42,134 nt of DNA from Actinomycetales bacterium (lineage in GTDB: Bacteria; Actinomycetota; Actinomycetes; S36-B12), in NCBI GenBank assembly GCA_018970025.1, contig JAGWXF010000024.1:1-42134 (forward strand). Reading direction: 5' to 3'. The notes under the pieces were generated by a model. It saw nothing but the letters and a program-made list of their open reading frames with translations. It did not search any database and was not told the origin of the DNA. Below, in pieces: positions 27,976 to 36,967 of this stretch (position 1 is the first letter of the stretch; every line of letters starts with the position of its first letter). The translations under genes were made by a program, and so were the position numbers.

Positions 27976-28545
27976 ATGGCCGATGATGGGCTGGTGTCCG
28001 ATACCACCCCACGCCCCACGGGCCGACCGAATGCCCGAATGCGCCAGACCGTGGGCGACATGGTCAGGTCCCTGGCGATCGTGCTGGCGGTCGTGGGGGT
28101 CCTCCTGCTGCTCACCTGGCGGCCGCAGCCGGATCCGGTGCGCGAGGTCGATGTCGCCCCGGTGCTCGCGGTGGCCCGCAGCCAGGCGTCCTTCCCTGTC
28201 GTGGTGCCGGTCGGGATGGCCGACTACCGCCCGACCAGCGCCCGGTGGGAGAAGACCGCCGCTTCGGGGGACGTCCCCGCGTGGCATGTCGGCTATGTCA
28301 CCCCGCAGACGCAGTACGTGCAGGTCAGCCAGGCGGCCGGCGTGTCCGAGGCATTCATCGCCGAGCAGACGGGCGATGCCGTCGTCGCGGGGGAGGTGCT
28401 CGTCGATGGCGTGCCCTGGCAGCAGATGGCGTCCGACGCGGGGATGTCGCTAGTGCGCGTCGACGGCGGCGTGACCACCATCGTGAGCGGCACCGTGCCA
28501 CTGGAGGAACTGCAGGCTGTCGTGGGCTCCCTTCGAGCCGGGTAG
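27976..28545 (+). CDS. DUF4245 membrane-anchored protein
   Basis: A 189-residue protein with one N-terminal membrane span ([21 protein letters not shown], about 28-48) and a C-terminal extracytoplasmic domain with [37 protein letters not shown] and [17 protein letters not shown]. This is the DUF4245 family, found next to glpX across Actinobacteria. Its function is unknown. The start could be ATG 27976, or GTG 27994 six bases after a GATGAT -10-like sequence. Confidence 0.88.
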   Translation: MADDGLVSDTTPRPTGRPNARMRQTVGDMVRSLAIVLAVVGVLLLLTWRPQPDPVREVDVAPVLAVARSQASFPVVVPVGMADYRPTSARWEKTAASGDVPAWHVGYVTPQTQYVQVSQAAGVSEAFIAEQTGDAVVAGEVLVDGVPWQQMASDAGMSLVRVDGGVTTIVSGTVPLEELQAVVGSLRAG

Positions 28546-28585
28546 CCAAGCTGCTGCGTGACGCCGAGGCCAGTCGCGGGACGGG

Positions 28586-28831
28586 TCAGTCAGTCGCTGC
28601 CTCGCGGGCAGCGTCCAGCCGGGCTCGGGCGGCCTGCAGCCAGGCCTGGCATACCCCGGCAAGTGCCTCGCCTCGCTCCCACAGGGCCAGGGACTCCTCC
28701 AGCGACAGCCCGCCCGCCTCCAGTCGCTGCACGACCGATGCGAGCTCGTCCCGAGCTGCCTCGAAGGACATCTCGGCGTTCGGCGATCCAGGTGCCTCGG
28801 GTGCTGCAGGTATATCGGGACCTTCGGTCAC
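28586..28831 (-). CDS. xseB: Exodeoxyribonuclease VII small subunit
   Basis: An 81-residue XseB. The helical hairpin MSFEAARDELASVVQRLEAGGLSLEESLALWERGEALAGVCQAWLQAAR is the diagnostic family pattern. With XseA it forms the nuclease that degrades single-stranded DNA into short oligonucleotides. It has a 20-residue Pro/Glu-rich N-terminal extension. Its GTG start overlaps the xseA stop by four bases, so large and small subunits are coupled. Confidence 0.95.
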   Translation of the reverse strand: MTEGPDIPAAPEAPGSPNAEMSFEAARDELASVVQRLEAGGLSLEESLALWERGEALAGVCQAWLQAARARLDAAREAATD

Positions 28832-30021
28832 GGTTCCTCCCTTGCTTCCTGCCTGACATCCTGCTCGCCGTCCTGCCCGCCAGGGTCCTCGCGCCGCGCG
28901 CGAAAGCCCCCGTCCGCCACCCGGATATCGAGCAGCGTGCGGTCGGGAATCTCACTGGCTCGTCGCACGGCCTGTCCGCCCGGCCCGAGCACGATGGCGT
29001 AGCCGCGGTCCAGGGTCGCGGCGGGCGACAGGGCACGAACCCGTGCGCTCAGGTGCCCGATATCGCTCTTGCGAGCGGCAACGCCCTCGCTCACGCGGGT
29101 GGCGATGCGCCGGCGCAGGTCGTCGACCCTGCCCTGCTCGCGCTGGACCTGATTCGCCAGCACCAGTCGCGCCCGCCGCCGAAAGCCGGCCACCAGGTCC
29201 TGCTGCTCCTGCCAGGACGGCACGATGCGCTTGGCCGCATCGGTCGGGGTGGACGCCCGCAGGTCGGCGACCAGGTCGAGCAGGGGGGTGTCCTGCTCGT
29301 GGCCGATGGCCGACACGACCGGGGTGCGGCAGGCCGCCACGGCGCGCACGAGGGTCTCATTGCTGAACGGCAGCAGGTCCTCCACGCTGCCGCCGCCGCG
29401 AGCGATCACGATGACATCGACCTCGGGAATGCCGTCCAGCTCCTGCACTGCTGCCGTCACGGCAGGCACCGCCGCAACCCCCTGCACGGCCACCTCGCGG
29501 ATCTCGAACTGCACCGCAGGCCAGCGCGCGGTGGCGTTCACGATGACGTCCTGCATGGCGGCGCTGGCCCGTCCGCAGACCAGGCCGACCCGGCTCGGCA
29601 GGAAGGGCAGCGGCTGCTTGCGCTCCGGGGCGAACAGCCCTTCGGCGAAGAGCAGGGCCTTCAGCCGCTCCAGCTGCTCCAGCAGTGCCCCGATGCCAAC
29701 CGGGCGGATCTCCCGGGCGCGGAACTGCAGGCTGCCGCGGCCGGTCCAGAACTCTGCCCGGGCGTGCACGATGACCCGCTGCCCGGCGGCCAAGGGCGGC
29801 TCGAGCGCGCCGAGCAGGGCGACGTCCGCCACGACGGTCAGCGACATGTCGACGTCCGGATCCCGCAGGACGAGGTAGACATTGCGCGCGCCGGGTCTGG
29901 GCCGGTACTCGGCCACCTGGCCGTCGATCCAGACGGCCCCCAGGCGGCCGATCCAGTCGGACACCAGCCGGGAGACGGTGCGAACCGGAGCCGGGTCATC
30001 CGGGGAGGTCTGAAGTGCCAT
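28828..30021 (-). CDS. xseA: Exodeoxyribonuclease VII large subunit
   Basis: A 397-residue XseA, the catalytic subunit. The N-terminal OB fold ([33 protein letters not shown]) binds DNA. The catalytic core contains [76 protein letters not shown], with the family's GRGGGS-like and GHE motifs. A coiled-coil region and C-terminal domain ([22 protein letters not shown]) follow. ATG 30021 is preceded by GGGGAGGG; the frame extends upstream to 30096 without support. It is divergent from ispH. Confidence 0.96.
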   Translation of the reverse strand: MALQTSPDDPAPVRTVSRLVSDWIGRLGAVWIDGQVAEYRPRPGARNVYLVLRDPDVDMSLTVVADVALLGALEPPLAAGQRVIVHARAEFWTGRGSLQFRAREIRPVGIGALLEQLERLKALLFAEGLFAPERKQPLPFLPSRVGLVCGRASAAMQDVIVNATARWPAVQFEIREVAVQGVAAVPAVTAAVQELDGIPEVDVIVIARGGGSVEDLLPFSNETLVRAVAACRTPVVSAIGHEQDTPLLDLVADLRASTPTDAAKRIVPSWQEQQDLVAGFRRRARLVLANQVQREQGRVDDLRRRIATRVSEGVAARKSDIGHLSARVRALSPAATLDRGYAIVLGPGGQAVRRASEIPDRTLLDIRVADGGFRARREDPGGQDGEQDVRQEAREEP

Positions 30022-30097
30022 GACCCTGCCCTCCCCGGTGATGACGTCCCGGCAGCCTCTGGCGGTCGCAGCGCGGGCACCCCTGCCGGATGGCACC

Positions 30098-30103
30098 TAC
30101 GAT
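30098..30103 (+). promoter_or_regulatory. -10 box TACGAT, leaderless promoter of ispH
   Basis: TACGAT ends six bases before ATG 30110, with no ribosome site in between. It lies in the divergent region with xseA. Confidence 0.5.
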
Positions 30104-30109
30104 GGCAGC

Positions 30110-31093
30110 ATGGCCGATGCGACCCCCACGTCCAAGCGAGTCCTGCTCGCCGCCCCACGAGGCTACTGCGCCGGCGTCGATCGGGCGGTCGTGACGGTCG
30201 AGAAGGCCCTGGATCTCTATGGGCCGCCCGTCTACGTGCGCAAGGAGATCGTCCACAACAAGTTCGTGGTCGAGTCGCTGAAGTCCCGGGGTGCGATCTT
30301 CGTGGACGAGGTCGCCGAGATCCCGGAGGGCTCGACGGTGGTGTTCTCCGCCCATGGGGTCGCCCCGGTCGTGCACGAGGACGCCGCGACCCGTGAGCTG
30401 CGAACCATCGATGCGACCTGCCCGCTGGTGACCAAGGTGCACGCGGAGGCCAGGCGCTTCTCCGGCGAGGGCTACCAGATCGTGCTGATCGGCCATGAGG
30501 GCCATGAGGAGGTCGTCGGGACGACCGGTGAGGCCCCTCAGGCCATCACGCTCGTCCAGGATCCGAACGAGGCCCGCACCGTCGACCTGCCGAGCGACGG
30601 CAAGCTCGTCTGGCTCTCGCAGACGACGCTCTCGGTCGACGAGACGCTGCAGACGGTCGACGTCCTGAAATCCCGCTTCCCGAACCTGGTGAGCCCGCCG
30701 AGCGACGATATCTGCTACGCCACCCAGAATCGCCAGGCCGCGGTGAAGGTCATCGCCCCGCAGGTCGACGTGATGGTGGTCGTCGGCTCCGGCAACTCGT
30801 CGAACTCCGTCCGGCTGGCCGAGGTGGCGCTCGAGTCAGGAGCAGGGGCGTCCTATCGGGTGGACTCCTATCGGGAGCTGCAGCCGCAGTGGTTCGCGGA
30901 CGCCACCCAGGTCGGGCTGACCAGCGGCGCCTCGGTGCCGGAGCTGCTCGTGGACGAGGTGCTCGGCTGGCTCAAGGAGCAGGGGTTCGGAGCGGTCGAG
31001 GAGGTCACCACGGCCGAGGAGAGCCTGGTGTTCGCCCTGCCGCCGGAGCTGCGCCGCGACCTGAAGGCCGCTGCCAAGCCGACGACCTACTAG
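30110..31093 (+). CDS. ispH: 4-hydroxy-3-methylbut-2-enyl diphosphate reductase
   Basis: IspH (LytB) catalyses the last step of the non-mevalonate isoprenoid pathway, giving IPP and DMAPP. The 327-residue protein has the three iron-sulfur cysteines Cys20 ([12 protein letters not shown]), Cys104 ([11 protein letters not shown]) and Cys202 ([10 protein letters not shown]), and the substrate residues of IVHNKFVV (His49), [16 protein letters not shown] and GSGNSSNS. The longer open frame from 30020 overlaps xseA and has no support. Its product feeds the cis-prenyltransferase encoded at 19569. Confidence 0.97.
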   Translation: MADATPTSKRVLLAAPRGYCAGVDRAVVTVEKALDLYGPPVYVRKEIVHNKFVVESLKSRGAIFVDEVAEIPEGSTVVFSAHGVAPVVHEDAATRELRTIDATCPLVTKVHAEARRFSGEGYQIVLIGHEGHEEVVGTTGEAPQAITLVQDPNEARTVDLPSDGKLVWLSQTTLSVDETLQTVDVLKSRFPNLVSPPSDDICYATQNRQAAVKVIAPQVDVMVVVGSGNSSNSVRLAEVALESGAGASYRVDSYRELQPQWFADATQVGLTSGASVPELLVDEVLGWLKEQGFGAVEEVTTAEESLVFALPPELRRDLKAAAKPTTY

Positions 31094-31130
31094 GCGATCC
31101 TTCCCCTCGGGACGCCCCAGGGTCGGTCGC

Positions 31131-32786
31131 TCAGGCCGGATCGTCTCGTTCGCGGCGGGAGCGGAACAGCACCACCGCGAGCGAGAGCAGGGTGGCCGCG
31201 AGGATCCAGATGGCATTGGTCGACAGCGCGAAGAACAGGTTCGAGGCCAGGCCGATGATCGGCCCCCCCGCAGTGCTCATGCCGATCTGGCCCGCGGTGA
31301 GGGCTGCCGCTAGGAAGGCCAGGGGCGGTGCGATAACCGCAACCGAAGCGTCGACCATGCGCACCCGCAGGGCTCCCACCAGGGAGCTGATGACCAGGGC
31401 GACCCCGGTCGGCCAGCCGATGCCGGGCCCGAGGAGCAGCGCATTGGCCAGCCCGACCACGACGGTGGCGGCCAGCGGGATCACGTAGACCAGGACCGGC
31501 TTCAGGCCGGACATGCTGCTGGCCTTCCAGATGCTCGCCTCCTGCGACGAGACACGGGGGCGCAGCGGCTCTGGCTCCTGGTCGATGCCGGGCTCCAGGC
31601 CCCAGGTCATGGCCAGCGACGACTCGCCGATCGACGTCGTTGCCGGCTCCTCGACCGCCGTGAGCGAGGCGAATCGCGCTGCCTGCTCGCGGCGCAGCGC
31701 CGGCAGGGTCTCCGGCTGGTCCTGGGCGCGCACGCTGCGGAACAGCCGACCGGTGCGACTGGGCCGCTCCAGGCCCTGGGAGCCGGACAGGTCAGCCTCC
31801 CACTCCTGCAGGAAGCGCATCTGCGTGTCAGGCCCGGGATCGTCCACGGCTGACAGGCCGGGGGCGGCGCCGACTGCGACGGCCGCAGGCACCAGGGGAT
31901 CGGCGGCCACCGCCTCCGAGACGAGTGGTTCGTCTGCATCCGATCGCAGGAGTGCCGCGTCGGTGACTGCCTCCACCTGGGGCGCTGGGCTCGTTGCTGA
32001 TCGCACCTCGACGGGGCGTCCGAAGCCGGCGAAGTCGATCTCCTCGACCTCGACCTCAACCTCGAATGCAGCGGTATCGGTCCCTGGGGCCTGGGCGTGG
32101 GCCTGCGGCTCGCTTGAGGCGACCGGGGCATCCTCGATGACCGCGGCGGCCACGGGCACGAATGGCGCAATACGCGGCGGATCCGCCCGGATCGCGTCGG
32201 CCTCGATGAAGTCCGCGCTGATGATGTCGGTATCGAAGACCACCGGACGGAAGTCAGGACCCTGGCGCATCACGGGAGCAGCAGCGGTGATGGGGGAGGG
32301 CTCCGGCTCGGGATCGGCGTCGTGAAGCGGCTCCTGCCACTCCCGGGTCGACTCCGCGGCCCCCTCGATGCGCTCGGCGGGCTGCGCCTGATCGACCGCC
32401 GGCCCGCTTGCCGGCTCGGGACGGAAGAAGGCGGTGAAGGCCTCGTCCTCTCCGGGATCCCGATGGGTGGGATCCCAGGCCAGCACCCCCCGGCTCTGCA
32501 GGCTGGTGGGGACGGGCTTGGCCGGGTCAACGGGTGGCTCGCCGCGCCCCGGGAACAGCTCGGTGACCTCGCGGCCCTCGGCGCCGATGGCCGGCTGCTC
32601 CCGGGTGAGGGGCTCCAGGCCGGTGAGATCGGGGACGAAGGCCGTGCCGCGATCGCGCTTGCGGGTGGGCTCCGGGGCGTCGGAGTCCTCGCCCCTGGTG
32701 GGGTAGTAGACGACGACGGATGGCGTCTCGTCGTACAGGAGGTCCTCGTACTCCGGGCCTGCGCCCTTCTTCCGGTCCCTCTTCAT
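31131..32786 (-). CDS. DUF6542-type membrane protein with long disordered N-terminus
   Basis: A 551-residue protein. The first ~425 residues are acidic, Pro/Ala-rich and probably disordered (many EPE, DAPEP and AQAPG tracts). The C-terminal ~115 residues have four membrane spans: PVLVYVIPLAATVVVGLANALLL, GVALVISSLVGAL, VIAPPLAFLAAALTAG and AIWILAATLLSLAVVLF. This end fits the DUF6542 family seen next to ispH in Actinobacteria. Function is unknown. ATG 32786 has TACCGT six bases upstream. It is convergent with ispH. Confidence 0.78.
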   Translation of the reverse strand: MKRDRKKGAGPEYEDLLYDETPSVVVYYPTRGEDSDAPEPTRKRDRGTAFVPDLTGLEPLTREQPAIGAEGREVTELFPGRGEPPVDPAKPVPTSLQSRGVLAWDPTHRDPGEDEAFTAFFRPEPASGPAVDQAQPAERIEGAAESTREWQEPLHDADPEPEPSPITAAAPVMRQGPDFRPVVFDTDIISADFIEADAIRADPPRIAPFVPVAAAVIEDAPVASSEPQAHAQAPGTDTAAFEVEVEVEEIDFAGFGRPVEVRSATSPAPQVEAVTDAALLRSDADEPLVSEAVAADPLVPAAVAVGAAPGLSAVDDPGPDTQMRFLQEWEADLSGSQGLERPSRTGRLFRSVRAQDQPETLPALRREQAARFASLTAVEEPATTSIGESSLAMTWGLEPGIDQEPEPLRPRVSSQEASIWKASSMSGLKPVLVYVIPLAATVVVGLANALLLGPGIGWPTGVALVISSLVGALRVRMVDASVAVIAPPLAFLAAALTAGQIGMSTAGGPIIGLASNLFFALSTNAIWILAATLLSLAVVLFRSRRERDDPA

Positions 32787-32792
32787 GGGCCT

Positions 32793-32798
32793 ACGGTA
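32793..32798 (-). promoter_or_regulatory. -10 box TACCGT, leaderless promoter of the DUF6542 gene
   Basis: On the minus strand TACCGT lies six bases before ATG 32786. The rest of the 32826-33005 gap shows no gene or clear structure. Confidence 0.45.
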
Positions 32799-33005
32799 CT
32801 CAACGAAGGGCCCGGCGGCGGTCAAGCAGGATCGCGGGTCGCGGATGTTCCAGGGCCTACAAGCCTGGCTGGGCCGCGGGCCACGCCATGCCGTCGGCCT
32901 TCGCAGGGCCCGAGCGACGGACTGATCTGGGCCTTCACGATCGGCGTTGCCACACCAGCGGTGGGGCAGGCCAGACCCCTGATCGGTGAACCGCCGGGTG
33001 GCCGC

Positions 33006-33737
33006 CTATGCGTCCCGGAACCGGAAGCTCAGGTAGCTCACGGTGGTGATGAGGGCCGTCCACCCGAGGAGGACCGACCATCCTGGTGCCTGCGTGGGGT
33101 CAGCCTCCCCTGACAGGAATCGATTGGCAGCAGCCATGGGCAGATACGGCGTGAGCCACGGCGCAGGCTCCTCCAGGAGTGACCATGCGACAACCTCGAA
33201 GATCGTGACCGCGAGAGGCGTCACGACTCCGAGGATGAGACTGCGGGTAAGCGCGGTGATGGCGAACGCGACGCCGCAGTATCCCGCGAGGAACGATCCT
33301 GACCTGATCAGCTGGCCCACCAGTGCTGAGTCCGGACCGCCAATCGTCCCCCCGGCGGAGATCACGATGACCCACGCCAGCGCGACCGACGCGGCGTAGA
33401 GCATCGCAATCCAGAGCAGCATCATCAGGCCCTTTCCCACGTACACGACCGCACGTCGTGGGAACTCGCCGAGCGTCACACCGACGAGTCGGTACCGATA
33501 CTCGTGACCGAATGCCGCTGCGGCGATCGTGGCAGCGAAGGTGGCGGACAGGGGGTTGGCACCTGCGACGAGCGGGTTGTCGATCGGGATCCCACCGATG
33601 ATCACCCCACCCTGCTCTCCGACCTGTAGGCGGAGCCACGCGACCCCTGCAGCGGAGAGGAGGGAGAGCGTGCTGAGCACGTAGGTCGCCCGGATCGTGG
33701 TGACGCGGCGCCATTCGTAGAGAAGCATCGAGGTCAT
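33006..33737 (-). CDS. ABC-2 type transporter permease
   Basis: A 243-residue membrane protein with six predicted spans (for example ATYVLSTLSLLSAAGVAWL, GLMMLLWIAMLYAASVALAWVIVI, FLAGYCGVAFAITALTRSLILGVVTPLAVTIFEVVAW and a C-terminal SVLLGWTALITTVSYLSF). The segment LSATFAATIAAAAFGHEYRYRLVGVTLGEFPRR, with its EYR..T cytoplasmic element, is typical of ABC-2 permeases of antibiotic and lipid exporters. It overlaps the ATPase gene by four bases (ATGA). The transported substrate is unknown; a two-component system lies directly upstream. Confidence 0.85.
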   Translation of the reverse strand: MTSMLLYEWRRVTTIRATYVLSTLSLLSAAGVAWLRLQVGEQGGVIIGGIPIDNPLVAGANPLSATFAATIAAAAFGHEYRYRLVGVTLGEFPRRAVVYVGKGLMMLLWIAMLYAASVALAWVIVISAGGTIGGPDSALVGQLIRSGSFLAGYCGVAFAITALTRSLILGVVTPLAVTIFEVVAWSLLEEPAPWLTPYLPMAAANRFLSGEADPTQAPGWSVLLGWTALITTVSYLSFRFRDA

Positions 33738-34663
33738 GCGGACGTCCCCTCAGAGGGCGCGGCCCCGGCTGCGAAATCCTGGACCCCGGAGGTGAGATCG
33801 AGGAAGGCCTGCTCGAGACTGGCGTGCCTGGACACCATTTCGCGCACGCTGACACCCGACTGGAATGCCAGATCGCCGATGCGGTCTGTCGTCGAGCCGG
33901 AGACGGCGAGTCCGTCGACCCCCTCGAGGTGGACCACGAGCCCGGCCTCAGCGAGGACGGACCTGAGGACGAGCGGATTCGAGCAACGCACCAGCACGTC
34001 GTTCCTCGCGCTGCGTGCGACGAAATCGGCCATCGACTCGTCGGCGATCAGCCGCCCCTGGCCGATGACGACCAGGTGGTCAGCCATCAGTTGCATCTCA
34101 GCCAGCAGGTGGCTGGAGATCAGCACGGCAGCCCCGCGATGGGCGTAGGTGGTGAGGAAGTCCCGGAGCCAGTGAATCGATTGCGGGTCGAGCCCGTTCG
34201 CCGGCTCGTCGATGATCAGCACCGCTGGCTGCGCGAGGATTGCCGAGGCCAGGCCGAGTCGCTGGCACATGCCCAGCGAGAACCCCCTCGGGCGGCCGCG
34301 GGCGACGTCACCGAGGCCGACCAGATCGATCACCTCGTCGACGCGCCGCCGGCCCACGCGGGCTTCACTGCCCAGCATCCGCAGGTGTGCCCGTGCGGGG
34401 CGCCCCGGGTGGAAGGACTTCGCGTCGAGGTGCGCGCCCACCACGCGTGTCACGTGGGCGTGCTCGCGCAGTCGCCGTCCGTCGAAGAGGGTGCTCCCGT
34501 CACCATGGTCCAGGCCCATCATCAGCCGAAGGGTGGTGGACTTGCCCGAGCCGTTCGGGCCGAGAAAGCCGGTGATGTGGCCAGGTCTGACCGTGAACGA
34601 CAGGTCATCGACGGCGGTGACCTTGCCGTACCGCTTTGTCAGCCCGCAGGCCTCCACGATCAT
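33734..34663 (-). CDS. ABC transporter ATP-binding protein
   Basis: A 309-residue ATPase of the drug/bacitracin exporter class. Walker A is GFLGPNGSGKSTTLRLMMGL, the signature is a variant, FSLGMCQRLGLA, and Walker B is AVLIIDEPANGLDP, followed by the switch His in LISSHLLAEM. A ~90-residue C-terminal extension (VLAEAGLVVHLEGVDGLAVSG...) is common in this group. ATG 34663 begins at the conserved start; the upstream frame to 34741 is ignored. A palindrome at 34733-34748, 70 bp upstream and shared with the kinase gene, is the probable binding site of the neighbouring response regulator. Confidence 0.93.
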   Translation of the reverse strand: MIVEACGLTKRYGKVTAVDDLSFTVRPGHITGFLGPNGSGKSTTLRLMMGLDHGDGSTLFDGRRLREHAHVTRVVGAHLDAKSFHPGRPARAHLRMLGSEARVGRRRVDEVIDLVGLGDVARGRPRGFSLGMCQRLGLASAILAQPAVLIIDEPANGLDPQSIHWLRDFLTTYAHRGAAVLISSHLLAEMQLMADHLVVIGQGRLIADESMADFVARSARNDVLVRCSNPLVLRSVLAEAGLVVHLEGVDGLAVSGSTTDRIGDLAFQSGVSVREMVSRHASLEQAFLDLTSGVQDFAAGAAPSEGTSA

Positions 34664-34732
34664 GCGACACGCCTTCCACGGTGATGGATATCTCTCATGC
34701 GGCCATCGTCGCCTCTCCTGGCAGCTGCGTCG

Positions 34733-34748
34733 GTAGTGCACGCACTAC
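34733..34748. promoter_or_regulatory. Response-regulator operator, site 1
   Basis: GTAGTGC-AC-GCACTAC is a perfect 7-bp-arm palindrome. With its flanks TCG and TTC it matches the site at 36755-36770 over about 20 bp. It overlaps the stop codon of the response-regulator gene and lies 70 bp upstream of the ABC ATPase start. Confidence 0.7.
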
Positions 34749-35422
34749 TTCGCAGGAAGTCCCGCCTCGGGGGACGTCCGGCGCTGGAGGTAGTAATGCA
34801 CAGCGATCACTCGCCGATGTCCGTCCGTCTCCGGTGGCAGATCGAGCTTGGAGAAGATCGAATTGATGTGCTTGGCGACGGCCGCATCGCTCACGACGAG
34901 TCGTGTCGCTATCGCTCGATTCGACTGCCCCTCCGCCATCAGCGCCAGGACCTCCTGCTCCCTGGCCGTCAGCCTCGTCAGCTTCTCGCGCAGAGCCCGA
35001 CGGGCGAGGAGCTGTCGAATGACCTCGGGGTCGATGACCGTCCCGCCGGATGCCACCGTCTCGATCGCGCTGACGAACTCAGCGACGTCACCGACGCGGT
35101 CCTTGAGCAGGTAGCCGACACCGGCGGGGTTCTCGCCCAGGAGTTCGGCAGCGTAGACACTCTCGACATACTGGGAGAGCACCACGACCGGCATGCGGGG
35201 GTTCGCCTGCCGCAGTCGTACGGCTGCCCTGACGCCCTCGTCGCGAAAGCCCGGCGGCATGCGCACGTCGAGGATGGTGATGTCGGGAGCATGCGACGTC
35301 ACTGCCGTGATGAGTGCGTCGGCATCCTCCACGGCATCGATGACCTCGTGCCCGGAGCGGGCCAGCAAGTGGATCAGCCCTTCGCGAAGGAGCACCGAGT
35401 CTTCGGCGATCACGATCCGCAC
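34745..35422 (-). CDS. NarL/LuxR-family response regulator
   Basis: A 225-residue regulator. The receiver domain has acidic Glu7/Asp8, the phospho-acceptor Asp52 (ITILDVRMPPG), a Ser/Thr position in VVLSQYV and Lys in GYLLKDRV. The C-terminal LuxR-type HTH is LTAREQEVLALMAEGQSNRAIATRLVVSDAAVAKHINSIFSKLDL. All residues needed for phosphorylation and DNA binding are present. The gene overlaps the sensor kinase by 13 bases. Two identical-type palindromes, before the ABC operon and before the kinase gene, suggest it controls both. Confidence 0.95.
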   Translation of the reverse strand: MRIVIAEDSVLLREGLIHLLARSGHEVIDAVEDADALITAVTSHAPDITILDVRMPPGFRDEGVRAAVRLRQANPRMPVVVLSQYVESVYAAELLGENPAGVGYLLKDRVGDVAEFVSAIETVASGGTVIDPEVIRQLLARRALREKLTRLTAREQEVLALMAEGQSNRAIATRLVVSDAAVAKHINSIFSKLDLPPETDGHRRVIAVHYYLQRRTSPEAGLPAK

Positions 35423-36720
35423 GGCAACTCCACGCGCAGCACCGTTGGGCCGCCGCCAGGGCTCGATATCGTGAGTGATCCACCGAGCGCGGCCACGCGA
35501 TCGGTGATTCCGACCAGGCCGGTCCCATGGGTGGGATCCGCTCCACCCACGCCGTTGTCGCGCACTTCGACGACGAGCCAGCCGTCAACGGTGCGAATCT
35601 CGACCATCGCCTCATCGGACCGGCTGTGCCTCACGACGTTGGTCAAGCCCTCGGACACCACGAAGTAGGCCATCACCTCAGCCTGCTCGCTCACCGGGCC
35701 CTCGATGTCCGACTGGACCTCCACGTCGAGCGGCAGACGCCGGGCCATTGCCTCGATCGCAGCGATGAGGCCCCGATCGGTGAGCAGCGACGGGTGAATG
35801 CCCTGGACCACGTTGCGTAGGTCGTGCAGGGCGGTCTGCGCCTGCGCCTGGGCGTCCGACAGGAGGTCGCGAAGGCCCTCGGGTGCCGATTGCCTCGCCA
35901 AACCCAAGGTGAGCAGCAGCGCGGTCAGTTGTTGCTGCGGGCCGTCGTGCAGGTCACGCTCGATGCGACGCCGCTCGGAGTCGAACGTCGACACGATCCG
36001 GGATCGTGACTGCATGAGCTCGTCAGCGTCCAGTTGCGGTGGTGCGAGAAGCCAGTTGGCGAGCATGGCGCGACCGCGGGCGTAGTGGGTCAGGGGCCAC
36101 AGGGCGAGGACGACGAGCGCCAGCGCTGCCGCGGAGATGGCCCCGATCGCCGGCCACGGCAAGGTGGCCAGGTCGGTTTGCCACGCATCAGTGCTGATGA
36201 TGACGATGGTGTCCGAGATACCCCCTGTGTCCTGCAGGTAGCGGGCCAGCGGCAGGCCAACCATGCTGACGGCCACAGCCATCAGGCTTGCGAACACGAT
36301 GAGGTCGACCATGGCCATCACCGAGAGCAGTCCCCCATGGGCCAGCTCCCTCCATGTCGCGGCCTCGGTCCACCGCAGATGCAGCCACGCCCACAGTCCC
36401 GACCGCTCTGGACTTCGATGCGGAGAAGGCATCGGGGCATAGCCCATGAGTCGAAGGCGCGCTCGTTCCACGGCCGCGAGGCCGATCCCGAGCAGGGGCA
36501 ACAGGGAGAACACGAGGATCCCAAGGACCAGCACGAAGGCGGTCAGGCCGAAGCCGATCCACAGGATCGCGATCATCATCCATACGAGACCGATGACGAT
36601 GCCGGACGCGATGTAGGCGGCCGACCGCCACGGCCACCATGATGTGATCACCGCCAGGAGGCCGGGAGGTGGTTGAGACGCCACAGGCGGGCCACCTGTC
36701 GTGACGCCGGTTCTCGTCAT
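35410..36720 (-). CDS. Sensor histidine kinase (HisKA_3, NarL-partner type)
   Basis: A membrane histidine kinase of 436 residues from ATG 36720. Four to five membrane spans form the sensor (AAYIASGIVIGLVWMMIAILWIGFG, AFVLVLGILVFSLLPLLGIGL, MVDLIVFASLMAVAVSMVG, IGAISAAALALVVLALWPL), with little extracytoplasmic sequence, so it probably senses membrane or envelope stress. The phospho-acceptor motif is ERRRIERDLHDGPQQQL (His258). The ATPase part has the N-box EGLTNVVRHS and G-box DNGVGG. An upstream ATG at 36744 lies too close to the palindrome at 36755. It overlaps the regulator gene. Confidence 0.93.
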   Translation of the reverse strand: MTRTGVTTGGPPVASQPPPGLLAVITSWWPWRSAAYIASGIVIGLVWMMIAILWIGFGLTAFVLVLGILVFSLLPLLGIGLAAVERARLRLMGYAPMPSPHRSPERSGLWAWLHLRWTEAATWRELAHGGLLSVMAMVDLIVFASLMAVAVSMVGLPLARYLQDTGGISDTIVIISTDAWQTDLATLPWPAIGAISAAALALVVLALWPLTHYARGRAMLANWLLAPPQLDADELMQSRSRIVSTFDSERRRIERDLHDGPQQQLTALLLTLGLARQSAPEGLRDLLSDAQAQAQTALHDLRNVVQGIHPSLLTDRGLIAAIEAMARRLPLDVEVQSDIEGPVSEQAEVMAYFVVSEGLTNVVRHSRSDEAMVEIRTVDGWLVVEVRDNGVGGADPTHGTGLVGITDRVAALGGSLTISSPGGGPTVLRVELPCGS

Positions 36721-36754
36721 GACTCCATTCTTGGCACCAGGCATCAGGTGGTCG

Positions 36755-36770
36755 GTAGCGCCAGCACTAC
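36755..36770. promoter_or_regulatory. Response-regulator operator, site 2
   Basis: GTAGCGC-CA-GCACTAC pairs over six of seven arm positions. With site 1 it defines TCGGTAGYGCMMGCACTACT. It lies just upstream of the sensor-kinase gene, implying autoregulation. Confidence 0.7.
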
Positions 36771-36837
36771 TCCCCTCGATGTGCCGCCTTGCCTCCAGCC
36801 GCCCGCTGGCGCTGCACCCGATCTGCCCGTGCCGGCC

Positions 36838-36849
36838 GTCACGCGTGAC
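36838..36849. promoter_or_regulatory. 12-bp palindrome GTCACGCGTGAC
   Basis: A perfect palindrome in the 197-bp region between the kinase gene and the PaiB-like gene, flanked by CCG and CGG. It may be an operator for either divergent gene. Confidence 0.3.
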
Positions 36850-36891
36850 CGGCGGTGGAGTCGGCCGCTGAGCGCGGCAGGCCCGTGTTCT

Positions 36892-36915
36892 GAAGCCACG
36901 AACCCAGGTGGCTTC
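36892..36915 (+). other. 8-bp hairpin upstream of the PaiB-like gene
   Basis: GAAGCCAC and GTGGCTTC pair perfectly around an 8-base loop, about 52 bp before GTG 36968. With no T-run it is more likely an mRNA leader structure or operator than a terminator. Confidence 0.35.
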
Positions 36916-36967
36916 CGCCGTCCGTGAGGCAGTTCCTCCAGGCTCAGCTTCGTGGGATCATGCCGTC

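Noticed and set aside
33006..34663. A dedicated bacitracin-type (BceAB) resistance module
   Set aside because: The permease is a six-span ABC-2 type, not the ten-span FtsX-like BceB, so only a generic exporter is supported.
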